NCBI GenBank assembly: GCA_020056045.1
Contig: JAGVIM010000019.1
Span: 1-8,300, forward strand
Reading direction: 5' to 3'
Length of the DNA: 8,300 bases
Source of the DNA: Nanobdellota archaeon
Lineage (GTDB): Archaea > Nanobdellota > Nanobdellia > Pacearchaeales > GW2011-AR1
The position numbers were made by a program, and so were the translations under genes. This document shows, piece after piece, positions 1 to 4,661 of the stretch; position 1 is the first letter of the stretch, and every line of letters starts with the position of its first letter. A model generated the notes under the pieces. It was not told the origin of the DNA. It did no database searches and saw nothing but the letters and a program-made list of their open reading frames with translations.

Positions 1-252
1 ATTATGGGAATGAACTTAAGAGAATTCCAACATCTTTCTGAAATTCGAACACAGCCTTCAGGACATTTTAGTTATAGAGCAATGACAATGGAAATGACTA
101 ATCAGTTAAAGAAAAGAGATGAATGGGTTGAAAAAGCAATTGAATTTGTTAATTATAGTGATCCTGGAAATAAAATTTCTCGTGCAAAAGAACAATCTAG
201 AATTGCAGGTGAAAACCTATCCAAAGGTGTTGATGGAAGCTGTGATTTGTAA
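1..252 (+). CDS. Probable FAD-dependent thymidylate synthase (ThyX-like), C-terminal part
   Basis: The reading frame is open from the first base, so this is the 3' end of a longer gene and its start lies outside the window. The visible 83 residues begin IMGMNLREFQHLSEIRTQP and continue with SGHFSYRAMTMEM. The pattern N-L-R-E-x-x-H-x-x-E-x-R-T, then G-H-x-S-Y-R, resembles the dUMP/FAD-binding segment of ThyX-type enzymes as I remember the archaeal members. ThyX converts dUMP to dTMP using methylene-tetrahydrofolate and FADH2. The remaining tail is polar and ends GVDGSCDL. The next gene starts one base after the stop, so the two are probably co-transcribed. glyA, which supplies methylene-folate, lies 2.2 kb away on the other strand. 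The family call rests on one short motif; a related protein of another function is possible because most of the enzyme is not visible. Confidence 0.55.
   Translation: MMGMNLREFQHLSEIRTQPSGHFSYRAMTMEMTNQLKKRDEWVEKAIEFVNYSDPGNKISRAKEQSRIAGENLSKGVDGSCDL
242..246 (+). promoter_or_regulatory. Shine-Dalgarno-like site deciding the start of the 127-aa ORF
   Basis: GTGAT matches five bases of the archaeal anti-Shine-Dalgarno complement GGAGGTGATC. It lies 7 bases before the ATG at 254, inside the last codons of the upstream gene. It favours the ATG at 254 over the in-frame ATG at 233. That codon has AGGTG only 3 bases upstream and would overlap the upstream gene by 20 bases. Confidence 0.45.
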
Positions 253-253
253 A

Positions 254-637
254 ATGGAAAAAACAGAATTCCCTCCAGTAGATATACCTCCAGTAGGCAT
301 AAAGGGAAGTTTTTATGTTTGTGAAAACGGACTTGGAAGTACTTATGTGAATCAAGATCAATTCTTTGAACCAGAAGCAATACAAATAGCAAAATGTTTA
401 GGAAGAGTTTTTCCAAACCAAGAAGGTTATAGAAAAGTTCAAACACTTGACCACACATTTTATGTATATCAAGATAGAGATGCAAGAATACATCTTCCTT
501 TTGATAAAACCGGATTAGGATCAGCATTTATAACTAATAAAAAGAACTTAATGACACTTAGTCAAGAAAATAGGCGATGTAGAAGAGATCCTGATTTTGC
601 ACAAATGATTGCTAATGAAAGACATTATAGTGAATAA
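254..637 (+). CDS. Hypothetical protein, 127 aa
   Basis: I do not recognise this protein. Starting at the ATG at 254 it has 127 residues, beginning MEKTEFPPVDIPPVGIKGSF and ending ANERHYSE. It is soluble-looking, with no signal peptide or membrane segment. The N-terminus has a proline-rich repeat-like stretch (FPPVDIPPVGI). The middle is rich in aromatics and glycine (FYVCENGLGSTYV, TFYVYQDRD), suggesting a beta-rich small domain. The C-terminal third is charged, with an RRCRRD cluster. Three cysteines are visible but not as CxxC pairs, so a metal site is not indicated. The frame is also open upstream to an ATG at 119, but that would overlap the preceding gene by 134 bases with an unlikely hydrophobic N-terminus. 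The 1-base gap to the ThyX-like gene indicates one transcript and possibly a linked role. Function unknown. Confidence 0.7.
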   Translation: MEKTEFPPVDIPPVGIKGSFYVCENGLGSTYVNQDQFFEPEAIQIAKCLGRVFPNQEGYRKVQTLDHTFYVYQDRDARIHLPFDKTGLGSAFITNKKNLMTLSQENRRCRRDPDFAQMIANERHYSE

Positions 638-639
638 TA

Positions 640-655
640 GGAAAGTTTATAATTT
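640..655 (+). promoter_or_regulatory. Archaeal BRE/TATA promoter for the Qng1 gene
   Basis: The sequence GGAAAGTTTATAATTT combines a purine-rich BRE (GGAAAG) with a TATA box (TTTATAAT, 645-652). The TATA centre is about 27 bases before the ATG at 676, so the transcript would begin at or very near the start codon (leaderless). No Shine-Dalgarno sequence precedes that ATG, which agrees. The site lies in the 38-base gap after the 127-aa ORF, so the next gene is probably its own transcription unit. Confidence 0.65.
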
Positions 656-675
656 AAAAAGTTTAAGTCTATTCT

Positions 676-1617
676 ATGAATAAAGTATTAAGCAGTACTA
701 AGTTTGTTGTTGATAATTCTAAAAATGTTAAGATAAATAAAAATAAAATAAGGGAGTTTTGTAAGAATTATAAAAAAACAAAAATTTCTAATTGGCTTGA
801 TGATTTTAAACCATTTAATAATTTAAACGAAGAAGAAAAATTAAACTTCTTACTCATCATTAATTCAATGAATTTTTGTTTTTGGGGAAATCCAAAATGG
901 AAAATTGAATATAATGGAAAAGAATTTGATGGAGGTTTTGCTATGCTTAATTGCTTAGAAAGAGCATTAAATAAAAATATTCCAATACTTGATTCCAATT
1001 ACTTAAAAACAATTAGTATTAAAGATTTTAAAGAAATTATGAAAGGAAATATTGAAATCCCATTATTAAAAGAAAGATTTAATATTTTTAGGGAGATAGG
1101 AGCTTCTCTTGAAAAAAATAAACTTTCAGAAATATTAAAAAAATCTAATAATAACTTATCTGATTTAATTTTATTAATAATAGATAATTTTCCATCATTT
1201 AATGATAAATCAATTTATTCAGGAAAAGATATTTATTTTTACAAAAGAGTGCAGTTATTGATTTTTGATATTATTTATTTTTTTAAAGATAAATATATTA
1301 ATCCAAAATTATTATATGAAATAACTGCTTGTGCAGATTATAAACTTCCTCAAACACTAAGAAAGTTAGGAATTCTTGTTTATTCTGAAGAATTAAATAA
1401 AAGTATTGATACTAAAATAGAAATAAAAAAGAATAGTGAAATAGAGATAGAAATTAGAGCGTCTACAGTCTGGGCAGTAGAATATATAAAAGAAATATTA
1501 AAGGACAAATTTCTAGAAATTACTGCAATAGAAATTGATTGTTTACTTTGGAATCTTGGCCAGATAAAATCTTCCGAAGATAAACCCTATCATCTGACAA
1601 GAACAACTGCTTATTAA
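676..1617 (+). CDS. Queuosine salvage protein / queuosine 5'-phosphate N-glycosylase (DUF2419, Qng1 family)
   Basis: This 313-residue protein matches the DUF2419/Qng1 family along its whole length, close to the family's usual size. Characterised members hydrolyse queuosine-5'-monophosphate to release queuine, which a tRNA-guanine transglycosylase can insert into tRNA. Recognisable blocks, in order, are FCFWGNPKW (67-75), an NFPSFND block (171-177), FYKRVQLL (188-195), ADYKLPQTLRKLGIL (220-234), EIRASTVWAVE (259-269), IDCLLWNLGQ (287-296) and the C-terminal YHLTRTTAY (305-313). The conserved Asp in the ADY block and the acidic residues near it are likely active-site groups (inference). All blocks are intact, so the enzyme looks functional. 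It converges on a DNPH1-like nucleotide hydrolase gene. The family is best known from eukaryotes and some bacteria, so its presence beside archaeal polymerase genes is notable. The family call is firm; the substrate in this organism is inferred. Confidence 0.9.
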   Translation: MNKVLSSTKFVVDNSKNVKINKNKIREFCKNYKKTKISNWLDDFKPFNNLNEEEKLNFLLIINSMNFCFWGNPKWKIEYNGKEFDGGFAMLNCLERALNKNIPILDSNYLKTISIKDFKEIMKGNIEIPLLKERFNIFREIGASLEKNKLSEILKKSNNNLSDLILLIIDNFPSFNDKSIYSGKDIYFYKRVQLLIFDIIYFFKDKYINPKLLYEITACADYKLPQTLRKLGILVYSEELNKSIDTKIEIKKNSEIEIEIRASTVWAVEYIKEILKDKFLEITAIEIDCLLWNLGQIKSSEDKPYHLTRTTAY

Positions 1618-1627
1618 ACTAAATTTA

Positions 1628-1650
1628 TTTTTTAATTTTTTAATTTTTTT
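1628..1650 (+). terminator. T-tract terminator for the Qng1 gene, inside the end of the opposing gene
   Basis: Three runs of T (T6 at 1628-1633, T6 at 1636-1641, T7 at 1644-1650) are separated by AA, giving an 8-base period starting 11 bases after the Qng1 stop. Archaeal RNA polymerase terminates at such T-rich runs without needing a hairpin. On the minus strand the same bases are the last coding bases (LKKLKN) and stop of the DNPH1-like gene, so the element serves as coding sequence and probable terminator at once. Confidence 0.6.
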
Positions 1651-2018
1651 AATTCAACAGATAATTTTTCCTTTAAATTATCTAAATTTTCATATTCTAT
1701 TATTGAAATATTTGGAATTCCTTGAGCAAGTTTTGTTACATGTTTCCCTTTTTCAAGCAAAAGAATTATTTTTAATCCTAAACAATAGGAAATTCCTATT
1801 TCAATGCCAACTCCATGGCTTGTTTCAGAAACTTCAGCAATTATTATATTGCAGGATTTTAATTGTTCATAGTCTCTTTTAAAAATATCATTTGGATCTC
1901 CTCCAACTTGAAATACAAAAGCATCAATATTATTTTCTTTTACTGTTTTTTCTATTTCAGGAAGAAGATTTAATCTTTCACTTGAATGACTTACAGGACA
2001 GGTAATATAGGCTTTCAT
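1632..2018 (-). CDS. Nucleoside 2-deoxyribosyltransferase superfamily protein (DNPH1/Rcl-like N-hydrolase)
   Basis: This 128-residue protein has the features of the small nucleoside 2-deoxyribosyltransferase superfamily. It opens with a beta strand (MKAYITCPV). An Asp in FKRDYEQLKSCNIIIAEVSE (D49) precedes the strand that ends in AEVS, and the motif GVGIEIGISYCLG (70-82) contains E73, the expected catalytic glutamate. A strand IILLL follows. Family members either transfer deoxyribose between bases or, as in DNPH1, hydrolyse the N-glycosidic bond of deoxynucleoside 5'-monophosphates. The short length and lone-domain form fit both. It is the last gene of a minus-strand operon, starting 16 bases after the stop of the cysteine-containing ORF; no Shine-Dalgarno site is evident. 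Its final codons are A-rich because they overlap the T-tract terminator of the opposing Qng1 gene. Family call fairly secure, substrate unknown. Confidence 0.75.
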   Translation of the reverse strand: MKAYITCPVSHSSERLNLLPEIEKTVKENNIDAFVFQVGGDPNDIFKRDYEQLKSCNIIIAEVSETSHGVGIEIGISYCLGLKIILLLEKGKHVTKLAQGIPNISIIEYENLDNLKEKLSVELKKLKN

Positions 2019-2034
2019 GAGATATTTTTATACA

Positions 2035-2436
2035 TTATTTTGATTTAGATAGTTCCTTTAGAGTTTTAGATAAAGAAATTGTTTCTGGAGAAATTTCTAT
2101 TAGATTGCCATTGTCAGAGACATAATTTTTTATTTCTATATCTGATAAATTCATTATTTTTTTTAATTCATTTGAAATATAATGTAATTGAATGCAGTGA
2201 GGAGATTTGTCAACAGTTACAAAAATTAATTTATTTACTTTTCCTACCCTTAATATTGAAGATAATTTACTTTTTATCATATTCATATGAATTTTTTCTA
2301 AACAAACAGAATAAATATTATCAGAGATATTTTTTATTTTTTCAAATGCTTCTTTATCCATATTTTCTAAACAAGAACCACAAACAATTAAAGTATTTTC
2401 AGGTTCGTAAATATTATGATCTATTAATTCCCTCAT
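2035..2436 (-). CDS. Conserved protein with CxxC and SPHC-QLH motifs, possible redox or Fe-S protein, 133 aa
   Basis: I cannot name this protein with confidence. Visible features are VCGSC (C19 and C22), a single C45 in SVCLEK, a run ILRVGKVNKLIFVTVDKSPHC (61-81) and the following IQLHYISNEL. The TVD-x-SPHC-x-QLH signature looks like a conserved module I recall from bacterial and archaeal proteins loosely labelled as ferredoxin-like or 4Fe-4S proteins. Four cysteines (19, 22, 45, 81) could bind an Fe-S cluster or a metal, or form a redox disulphide. The C-terminus (NLIEISPETISLSKTLKELS) is a likely helix. It starts 5 bases after the glyA stop, so it is almost certainly translated from the same transcript as glyA and may support that pathway. 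The function remains open. Confidence 0.7.
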   Translation of the reverse strand: MRELIDHNIYEPENTLIVCGSCLENMDKEAFEKIKNISDNIYSVCLEKIHMNMIKSKLSSILRVGKVNKLIFVTVDKSPHCIQLHYISNELKKIMNLSDIEIKNYVSDNGNLIEISPETISLSKTLKELSKSK

Positions 2437-2441
2437 TTTCT

Positions 2442-3704
2442 TTACAACCCTTCATAAACAGGAAACTCTGCGCAGAGTTTTATTATTTCTTGTTTTATTT
2501 TATTTTGAAGTTCTATGTTTTGATAATCTTTTATTACATCTGCAATATATTTTCCAACTTGTTTCATTTCTTTTTCTTTCATTCCCCTTGTTGTTAATAT
2601 TGGTGTTCCAAGTCTTATTCCACTTGGCTTAAATGGTGTGCTTGGATCTTTTGGAATTGAATTTGCATTTAAACAAACTCCTGCATTTTCTAATGCAACT
2701 GCAATATATTTTCCTAAACCAATTCCAAATGGAGTTAGATCTACAAGAATTAAATGAGTGTCGGTTCCATTTGATACAAGTTTTATATTATTTTCCATTA
2801 ATGATTCTGCTAATGCCTTTGCATTTTTTACAATCTGGCTTGCATAATCCTTAAATTCTGGTTTTAATGCTTCTCCTAGTGCTGTTGCAATTCCTGCAAT
2901 TGTATGTTCATGAGGACCTCCTTGCATACCTGGAAAAACAGCTTTGTCAATTTTTTTTGCAAGTTCAGGGTCTTTTTCTAATCCTTTTTTTGTTACCATA
3001 ATCATTCCACCTCTTGGACCTCTTAAAGTTTTATGAGTTGTTGTTGTAATAATATGTGCGTAGGAAACAGGAGATTTATGGACACCACCTGCTACAAGTC
3101 CTGCAATATGGGCAATGTCAACTGCAAGATAGGCATTAATTTCATCTGCAATTTTTGAAAATTCTTCAAATGGAAATTCTCTTGGATATGCTGTTGCACC
3201 ACACCAAATTAATTTTGGTTTGTTTTCTTTTGCAATTTTTCTTACTTCATCAAAATCAATCAATCCATCTTCTTTAACATGATATTGAATGCTGTTGAAG
3301 AATTTAGCTGTTGCAGAGACTTTCCAACCATGAGTCAGATGTCCTCCATCTGGAAGAGCCAAACCTGTTACAGTATCTCCGGGTTCTAATGTTGCCATGT
3401 AAACTGCAAAATTAGCAGGACTTCCTGAATGAGGTTGAACATTTACATGCTCAACTCCAAAAAGTTTTTTTGCTCTTTCAATTGCTAATAATTCTATAGC
3501 ATCAGTATTTGCATTTCCTTGATAATATCTTTTTGTTGGATAACCTTCTGCATATTTATTTACCAATACACTTCCAATTGCTTTTAGAACATTTGGAGAA
3601 ACATAATTTTCACTTGGAATCATATTCAAAACTTCTTTTTGTCTGAGAACTTCGTGTGCAATTATATTATCAACCTCAGGATCTGTACAATTCAACTCTT
3701 TCAT
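2442..3704 (-). CDS. glyA: Serine hydroxymethyltransferase
   Basis: The 420-residue protein is a complete GlyA, the PLP enzyme that interconverts serine and glycine with transfer of a one-carbon unit to a folate-type carrier. The N-terminal blocks MIPSENYVSP (28-37) and the YAEGYPTKRYYQG stretch (51-63) are typical. The cofactor-binding VDIAHIAGL (195-203) supplies D196 and H199. The Schiff-base lysine is K225 in TTTTHKTLRGPRGG, and R363 in KPSGIRLGTP is expected to hold the substrate carboxylate. FPGMQGGPHEH (257-267) is the usual active-site loop. The length matches the family and no break is seen. It is the first gene of a minus-strand operon with the 133-aa ORF and the DNPH1-like gene. 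The ThyX-like gene at the window's left edge would use its methylene-folate product. Whether the carrier here is tetrahydrofolate or a pterin analogue cannot be told from this sequence. Confidence 0.96.
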   Translation of the reverse strand: MKELNCTDPEVDNIIAHEVLRQKEVLNMIPSENYVSPNVLKAIGSVLVNKYAEGYPTKRYYQGNANTDAIELLAIERAKKLFGVEHVNVQPHSGSPANFAVYMATLEPGDTVTGLALPDGGHLTHGWKVSATAKFFNSIQYHVKEDGLIDFDEVRKIAKENKPKLIWCGATAYPREFPFEEFSKIADEINAYLAVDIAHIAGLVAGGVHKSPVSYAHIITTTTHKTLRGPRGGMIMVTKKGLEKDPELAKKIDKAVFPGMQGGPHEHTIAGIATALGEALKPEFKDYASQIVKNAKALAESLMENNIKLVSNGTDTHLILVDLTPFGIGLGKYIAVALENAGVCLNANSIPKDPSTPFKPSGIRLGTPILTTRGMKEKEMKQVGKYIADVIKDYQNIELQNKIKQEIIKLCAEFPVYEGL

Positions 3705-3723
3705 TTTTCTATTAAAGAAAGAA

Positions 3724-3740
3724 TGTTTAAAAGATTATAT
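3724..3740 (-). promoter_or_regulatory. glyA: Probable TATA region for the glyA operon
   Basis: Read on the minus strand, this stretch is ATATAATCTTTTAAACA. The TTTTAAAC part is centred about 25 bases before the glyA start codon and the ATATAAT part about 33 bases before it. Either could be the TATA box of a transcript with a very short leader. There is no Shine-Dalgarno site before glyA (AATAGAAAA-ATG), which fits a leaderless mRNA. Confidence 0.45.
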
Positions 3741-3757
3741 GTTATAACTTACAATAA

Positions 3758-3769
3758 TAGTTAAAAAGG
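3758..3769 (+). promoter_or_regulatory. Possible TATA element for the 106-aa ORF
   Basis: TAGTTAAAAAGG is centred about 26 bases before the ATG at 3789, the position expected for a leaderless archaeal transcript. It is a weak match to TTTAWATA, so the call depends mainly on position. It would make 3705-3788 a compact divergent promoter region shared with glyA. A T7 run (3770-3776) sits between this element and the start codon. Confidence 0.35.
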
Positions 3770-3788
3770 TTTTTTTGCTAAGAAAAAT

Positions 3789-4109
3789 ATGCCAAATAAT
3801 GGATCTGGAGTAAAAGTAAAAGTAAATCAATTTACAGGAAAAATAATTTATCCTGTTCTTGAAAGAAATGATGGACAGTTTGATATAAACTTTCGTTGTG
3901 GTGTAAGAAGAAGCGAAATTGGTAGAGAAGAAATTTTTCCAGATATAGAAGCTCATGAAAGAACAACCGGATATGATATTTGGGTTAATGGAAAATTATC
4001 TGCAAAAGCTCAGGACTATGGGGGAGCTTTAGAAACAATGAGAGCCTATATTAATTCTACAACAGGAGAAATAAAAGCTCCTGATGGAATCGAAGGTATT
4101 GTTGAATAA
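3789..4109 (+). CDS. Hypothetical protein, 106 aa
   Basis: I do not recognise this protein. It begins MPNNGSGVKVKVNQFTGKII and ends GIEGIVE. It is soluble-looking, with alternating beta-type stretches (KVKVNQF, IIYPVL, FDINFRCGV), a polar linker rich in acidic residues and a later segment YDIWVNGKLSAKAQDYGGALETMRAYINS. The last includes a probable helix (GGALETMRAYI). There is one cysteine (FRCGV), no signal peptide and no membrane segment. The codons (AAA, GAA, GGA, AGA) match the neighbouring genes, which supports a real coding region. It is divergent from glyA with an 84-base shared upstream region and is followed by a long gap, so it is probably monocistronic. Function unknown. Confidence 0.7.
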   Translation: MPNNGSGVKVKVNQFTGKIIYPVLERNDGQFDINFRCGVRRSEIGREEIFPDIEAHERTTGYDIWVNGKLSAKAQDYGGALETMRAYINSTTGEIKAPDGIEGIVE

Positions 4110-4110
4110 T

Positions 4111-4139
4111 ATTTCTTTATTGTTTATTTAATTTATCAC
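4111..4139 (+). terminator. T-rich terminator region after the 106-aa ORF
   Basis: Directly after the stop codon comes a T-rich stretch with several short T runs (ATTTCTTT, GTTTATTTAATTT). It has no strong hairpin. Archaeal termination at loosely spaced T runs is plausible, but no run exceeds three T, so this is a weak call. Confidence 0.3.
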
Positions 4140-4242
4140 ATTTATACAGTTACTACTCAATGTTACAACTTTTGAAGGATTAACAAAAATTTGAAATAAT
4201 CGAGAGAAAAATTATAGTTTATCAAAATTTCAAAAAAATAAC

Positions 4243-4257
4243 CGAAAACTTTATAAA
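4243..4257 (+). promoter_or_regulatory. Strong archaeal BRE/TATA promoter, first of three upstream of rpoH
   Basis: CGAAAACTTTATAAA is close to the textbook archaeal promoter: a BRE (CGAAAAC) followed by TATA (TTTATAAA, 4250-4257). Transcription would start near 4278-4282. It is the best promoter match in the window, yet the next start codon (rpoH) is about 120 bases further on. Confidence 0.7.
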
Positions 4258-4274
4258 CCCTAATCAAAAATTAA

Positions 4275-4290
4275 CCAAAAGGTTTATAAA
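4275..4290 (+). promoter_or_regulatory. BRE/TATA promoter, second of three upstream of rpoH
   Basis: CCAAAAGGTTTATAAA has an A-rich BRE and the same octamer TTTATAAA (4283-4290). GGTTTATAAA (4281-4290) is also the exact inverse of TTTATAAACC (4250-4259), so the two boxes form a 10-bp inverted repeat with a 21-base spacer. A start near 4310-4315 is predicted. Because the octamer is its own reverse complement, minus-strand firing is also possible. Confidence 0.55.
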
Positions 4291-4302
4291 TCCAAATTAT
4301 GA

Positions 4303-4320
4303 CTTATTTATAAATATAAA
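4303..4320 (+). promoter_or_regulatory. TATA box, third of three upstream of rpoH
   Basis: The third TTTATAAA octamer (4307-4314) lies in a longer A/T run, CTTATTTATAAATATAAA, without a clear BRE. It is 24 bases after the second copy. If active, transcription would begin near 4335, giving rpoH a leader of about 65 bases. Confidence 0.4.
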
Positions 4321-4400
4321 GTATAAGTTAAGGTAATTAAAGGAAATTATAGCATTTTATTTTAATACTGTAATAATCGCCTTTATCCTAAATTCCCAAA

Positions 4401-4610
4401 ATGCATCTATTACAGCCAAAGCACACAAAATTAAGCCCTATTGAGGTGGAAAAACTACTTTCAGAACTAAATATTTCTCTTATACAACTACCAAAAATTA
4501 AAATTAATGATTTTGCATTGCCAGAAGGCTGTGAAATATCAGATGTTATCAAGATTGAAAGAATTATCGAAGGTAAAAAAATAAATTATTACAGAGTAGT
4601 TGCTGTTTAA
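4401..4610 (+). CDS. rpoH: DNA-directed RNA polymerase subunit H
   Basis: The 69-residue protein is archaeal subunit H, the counterpart of the C-terminal domain of eukaryotic RPB5. It sits in the jaw of the polymerase and contacts downstream DNA. It starts with HLLQPKHTKLSPIEVEKLL (2-20), matching the H-x-L-x-P-K-H-x-x-L-S signature. It continues with LPKIKINDFAL, then the DVIKIER motif and the C-terminal YYRVV. The usual S-x-T-A-G turn before YYR is replaced by IEGKKIN, and the protein is slightly short for the family. An in-frame stop nine bases upstream (4389-4391) fixes the start at 4401. There is no Shine-Dalgarno site. rpoB follows after 127 bases, the standard archaeal order, but the gap is wide for an operon and contains a terminator-like hairpin. 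Confidence 0.92.
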   Translation: MHLLQPKHTKLSPIEVEKLLSELNISLIQLPKIKINDFALPEGCEISDVIKIERIIEGKKINYYRVVAV

Positions 4611-4621
4611 TTTTATTATAA

Positions 4622-4639
4622 CCTAAAAATTATATTTGG
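4622..4639 (+). promoter_or_regulatory. rpoB: Possible extra promoter ahead of rpoB
   Basis: CCTAAAAATTATATTTGG contains a BRE-like CCTAAAAA and a TATA-like TTATATTT. If used, transcription would begin near 4656-4660 and give rpoB a leader of about 80 bases containing the hairpin at 4680-4722. The match is moderate and co-transcription with rpoH remains equally possible. Confidence 0.3.
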
Positions 4640-4647
4640 GAAATAGG

Positions 4648-4661
4648 TCTTGGAAACAAGA
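4648..4661 (+). other. Small hairpin with a GNRA (GAAA) tetraloop in the rpoB leader
   Basis: TCTTGGAAACAAGA folds as a 5-bp stem (TCTTG/CAAGA) closed by the loop GAAA, a GNRA tetraloop. Such loops are common in structured RNAs, but the stem is short and this could be chance in A-rich sequence. Its TCTT strand could also pair with AAGA at 4699-4702 in the next hairpin. Confidence 0.35.

Larger units (their letters stand above)
4110..4400. other. Gene-free region of about 290 bases upstream of rpoH
   Basis: I see no credible ORF or tRNA on either strand. It holds the T-rich end of the preceding gene, an inverted pair TTTGAAAT (4190-4197) / ATTTCAAA (4227-4234) enclosing ATAAT/ATTAT around CGAGAGAAAA, three TTTATAAA octamers, and then 86 bases with no strong signal before rpoH. 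The distance from the best TATA boxes to the rpoH start means either a 5' leader of roughly 60-120 bases or an unannotated small RNA between them. Confidence 0.5.

Noticed and set aside
153..527. 124-aa minus-strand ORF opposite the 127-aa gene
   Set aside because: It is a shadow frame: the translation is rich in Leu, Phe and Cys from antisense A/T-rich codons, and the plus-strand frame has normal codon use and a plausible start.
2079..2597. 172-aa plus-strand ORF opposite glyA and the 133-aa gene
   Set aside because: The product is almost entirely Phe, Leu, Ile and Tyr, typical of antisense to AAA/GAA-rich genes, and it crosses the boundary of two well-supported minus-strand genes.
3735..3956. 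73-aa minus-strand ORF overlapping the start of the 106-aa gene
   Set aside because: Its composition is Phe/Ser/Tyr-rich antisense, it covers the divergent promoter region, and the opposing plus-strand frame has better codon use.
4190..4234. Possible structured RNA: TTTGAAAT / ATTTCAAA with an inner ATAAT / ATTAT stem
   Set aside because: The stems are short, contain almost no G-C pairs and sit in A/T-rich sequence where such matches are frequent; no C/D box, H/ACA or tRNA-like signature is present.
4299..4313. Tiny ORF (ATG ACT TAT TTA TAA) in the rpoH upstream region as a leader peptide
   Set aside because: Four codons inside overlapping TATA boxes, with no ribosome-binding site and no link to a regulated amino acid.
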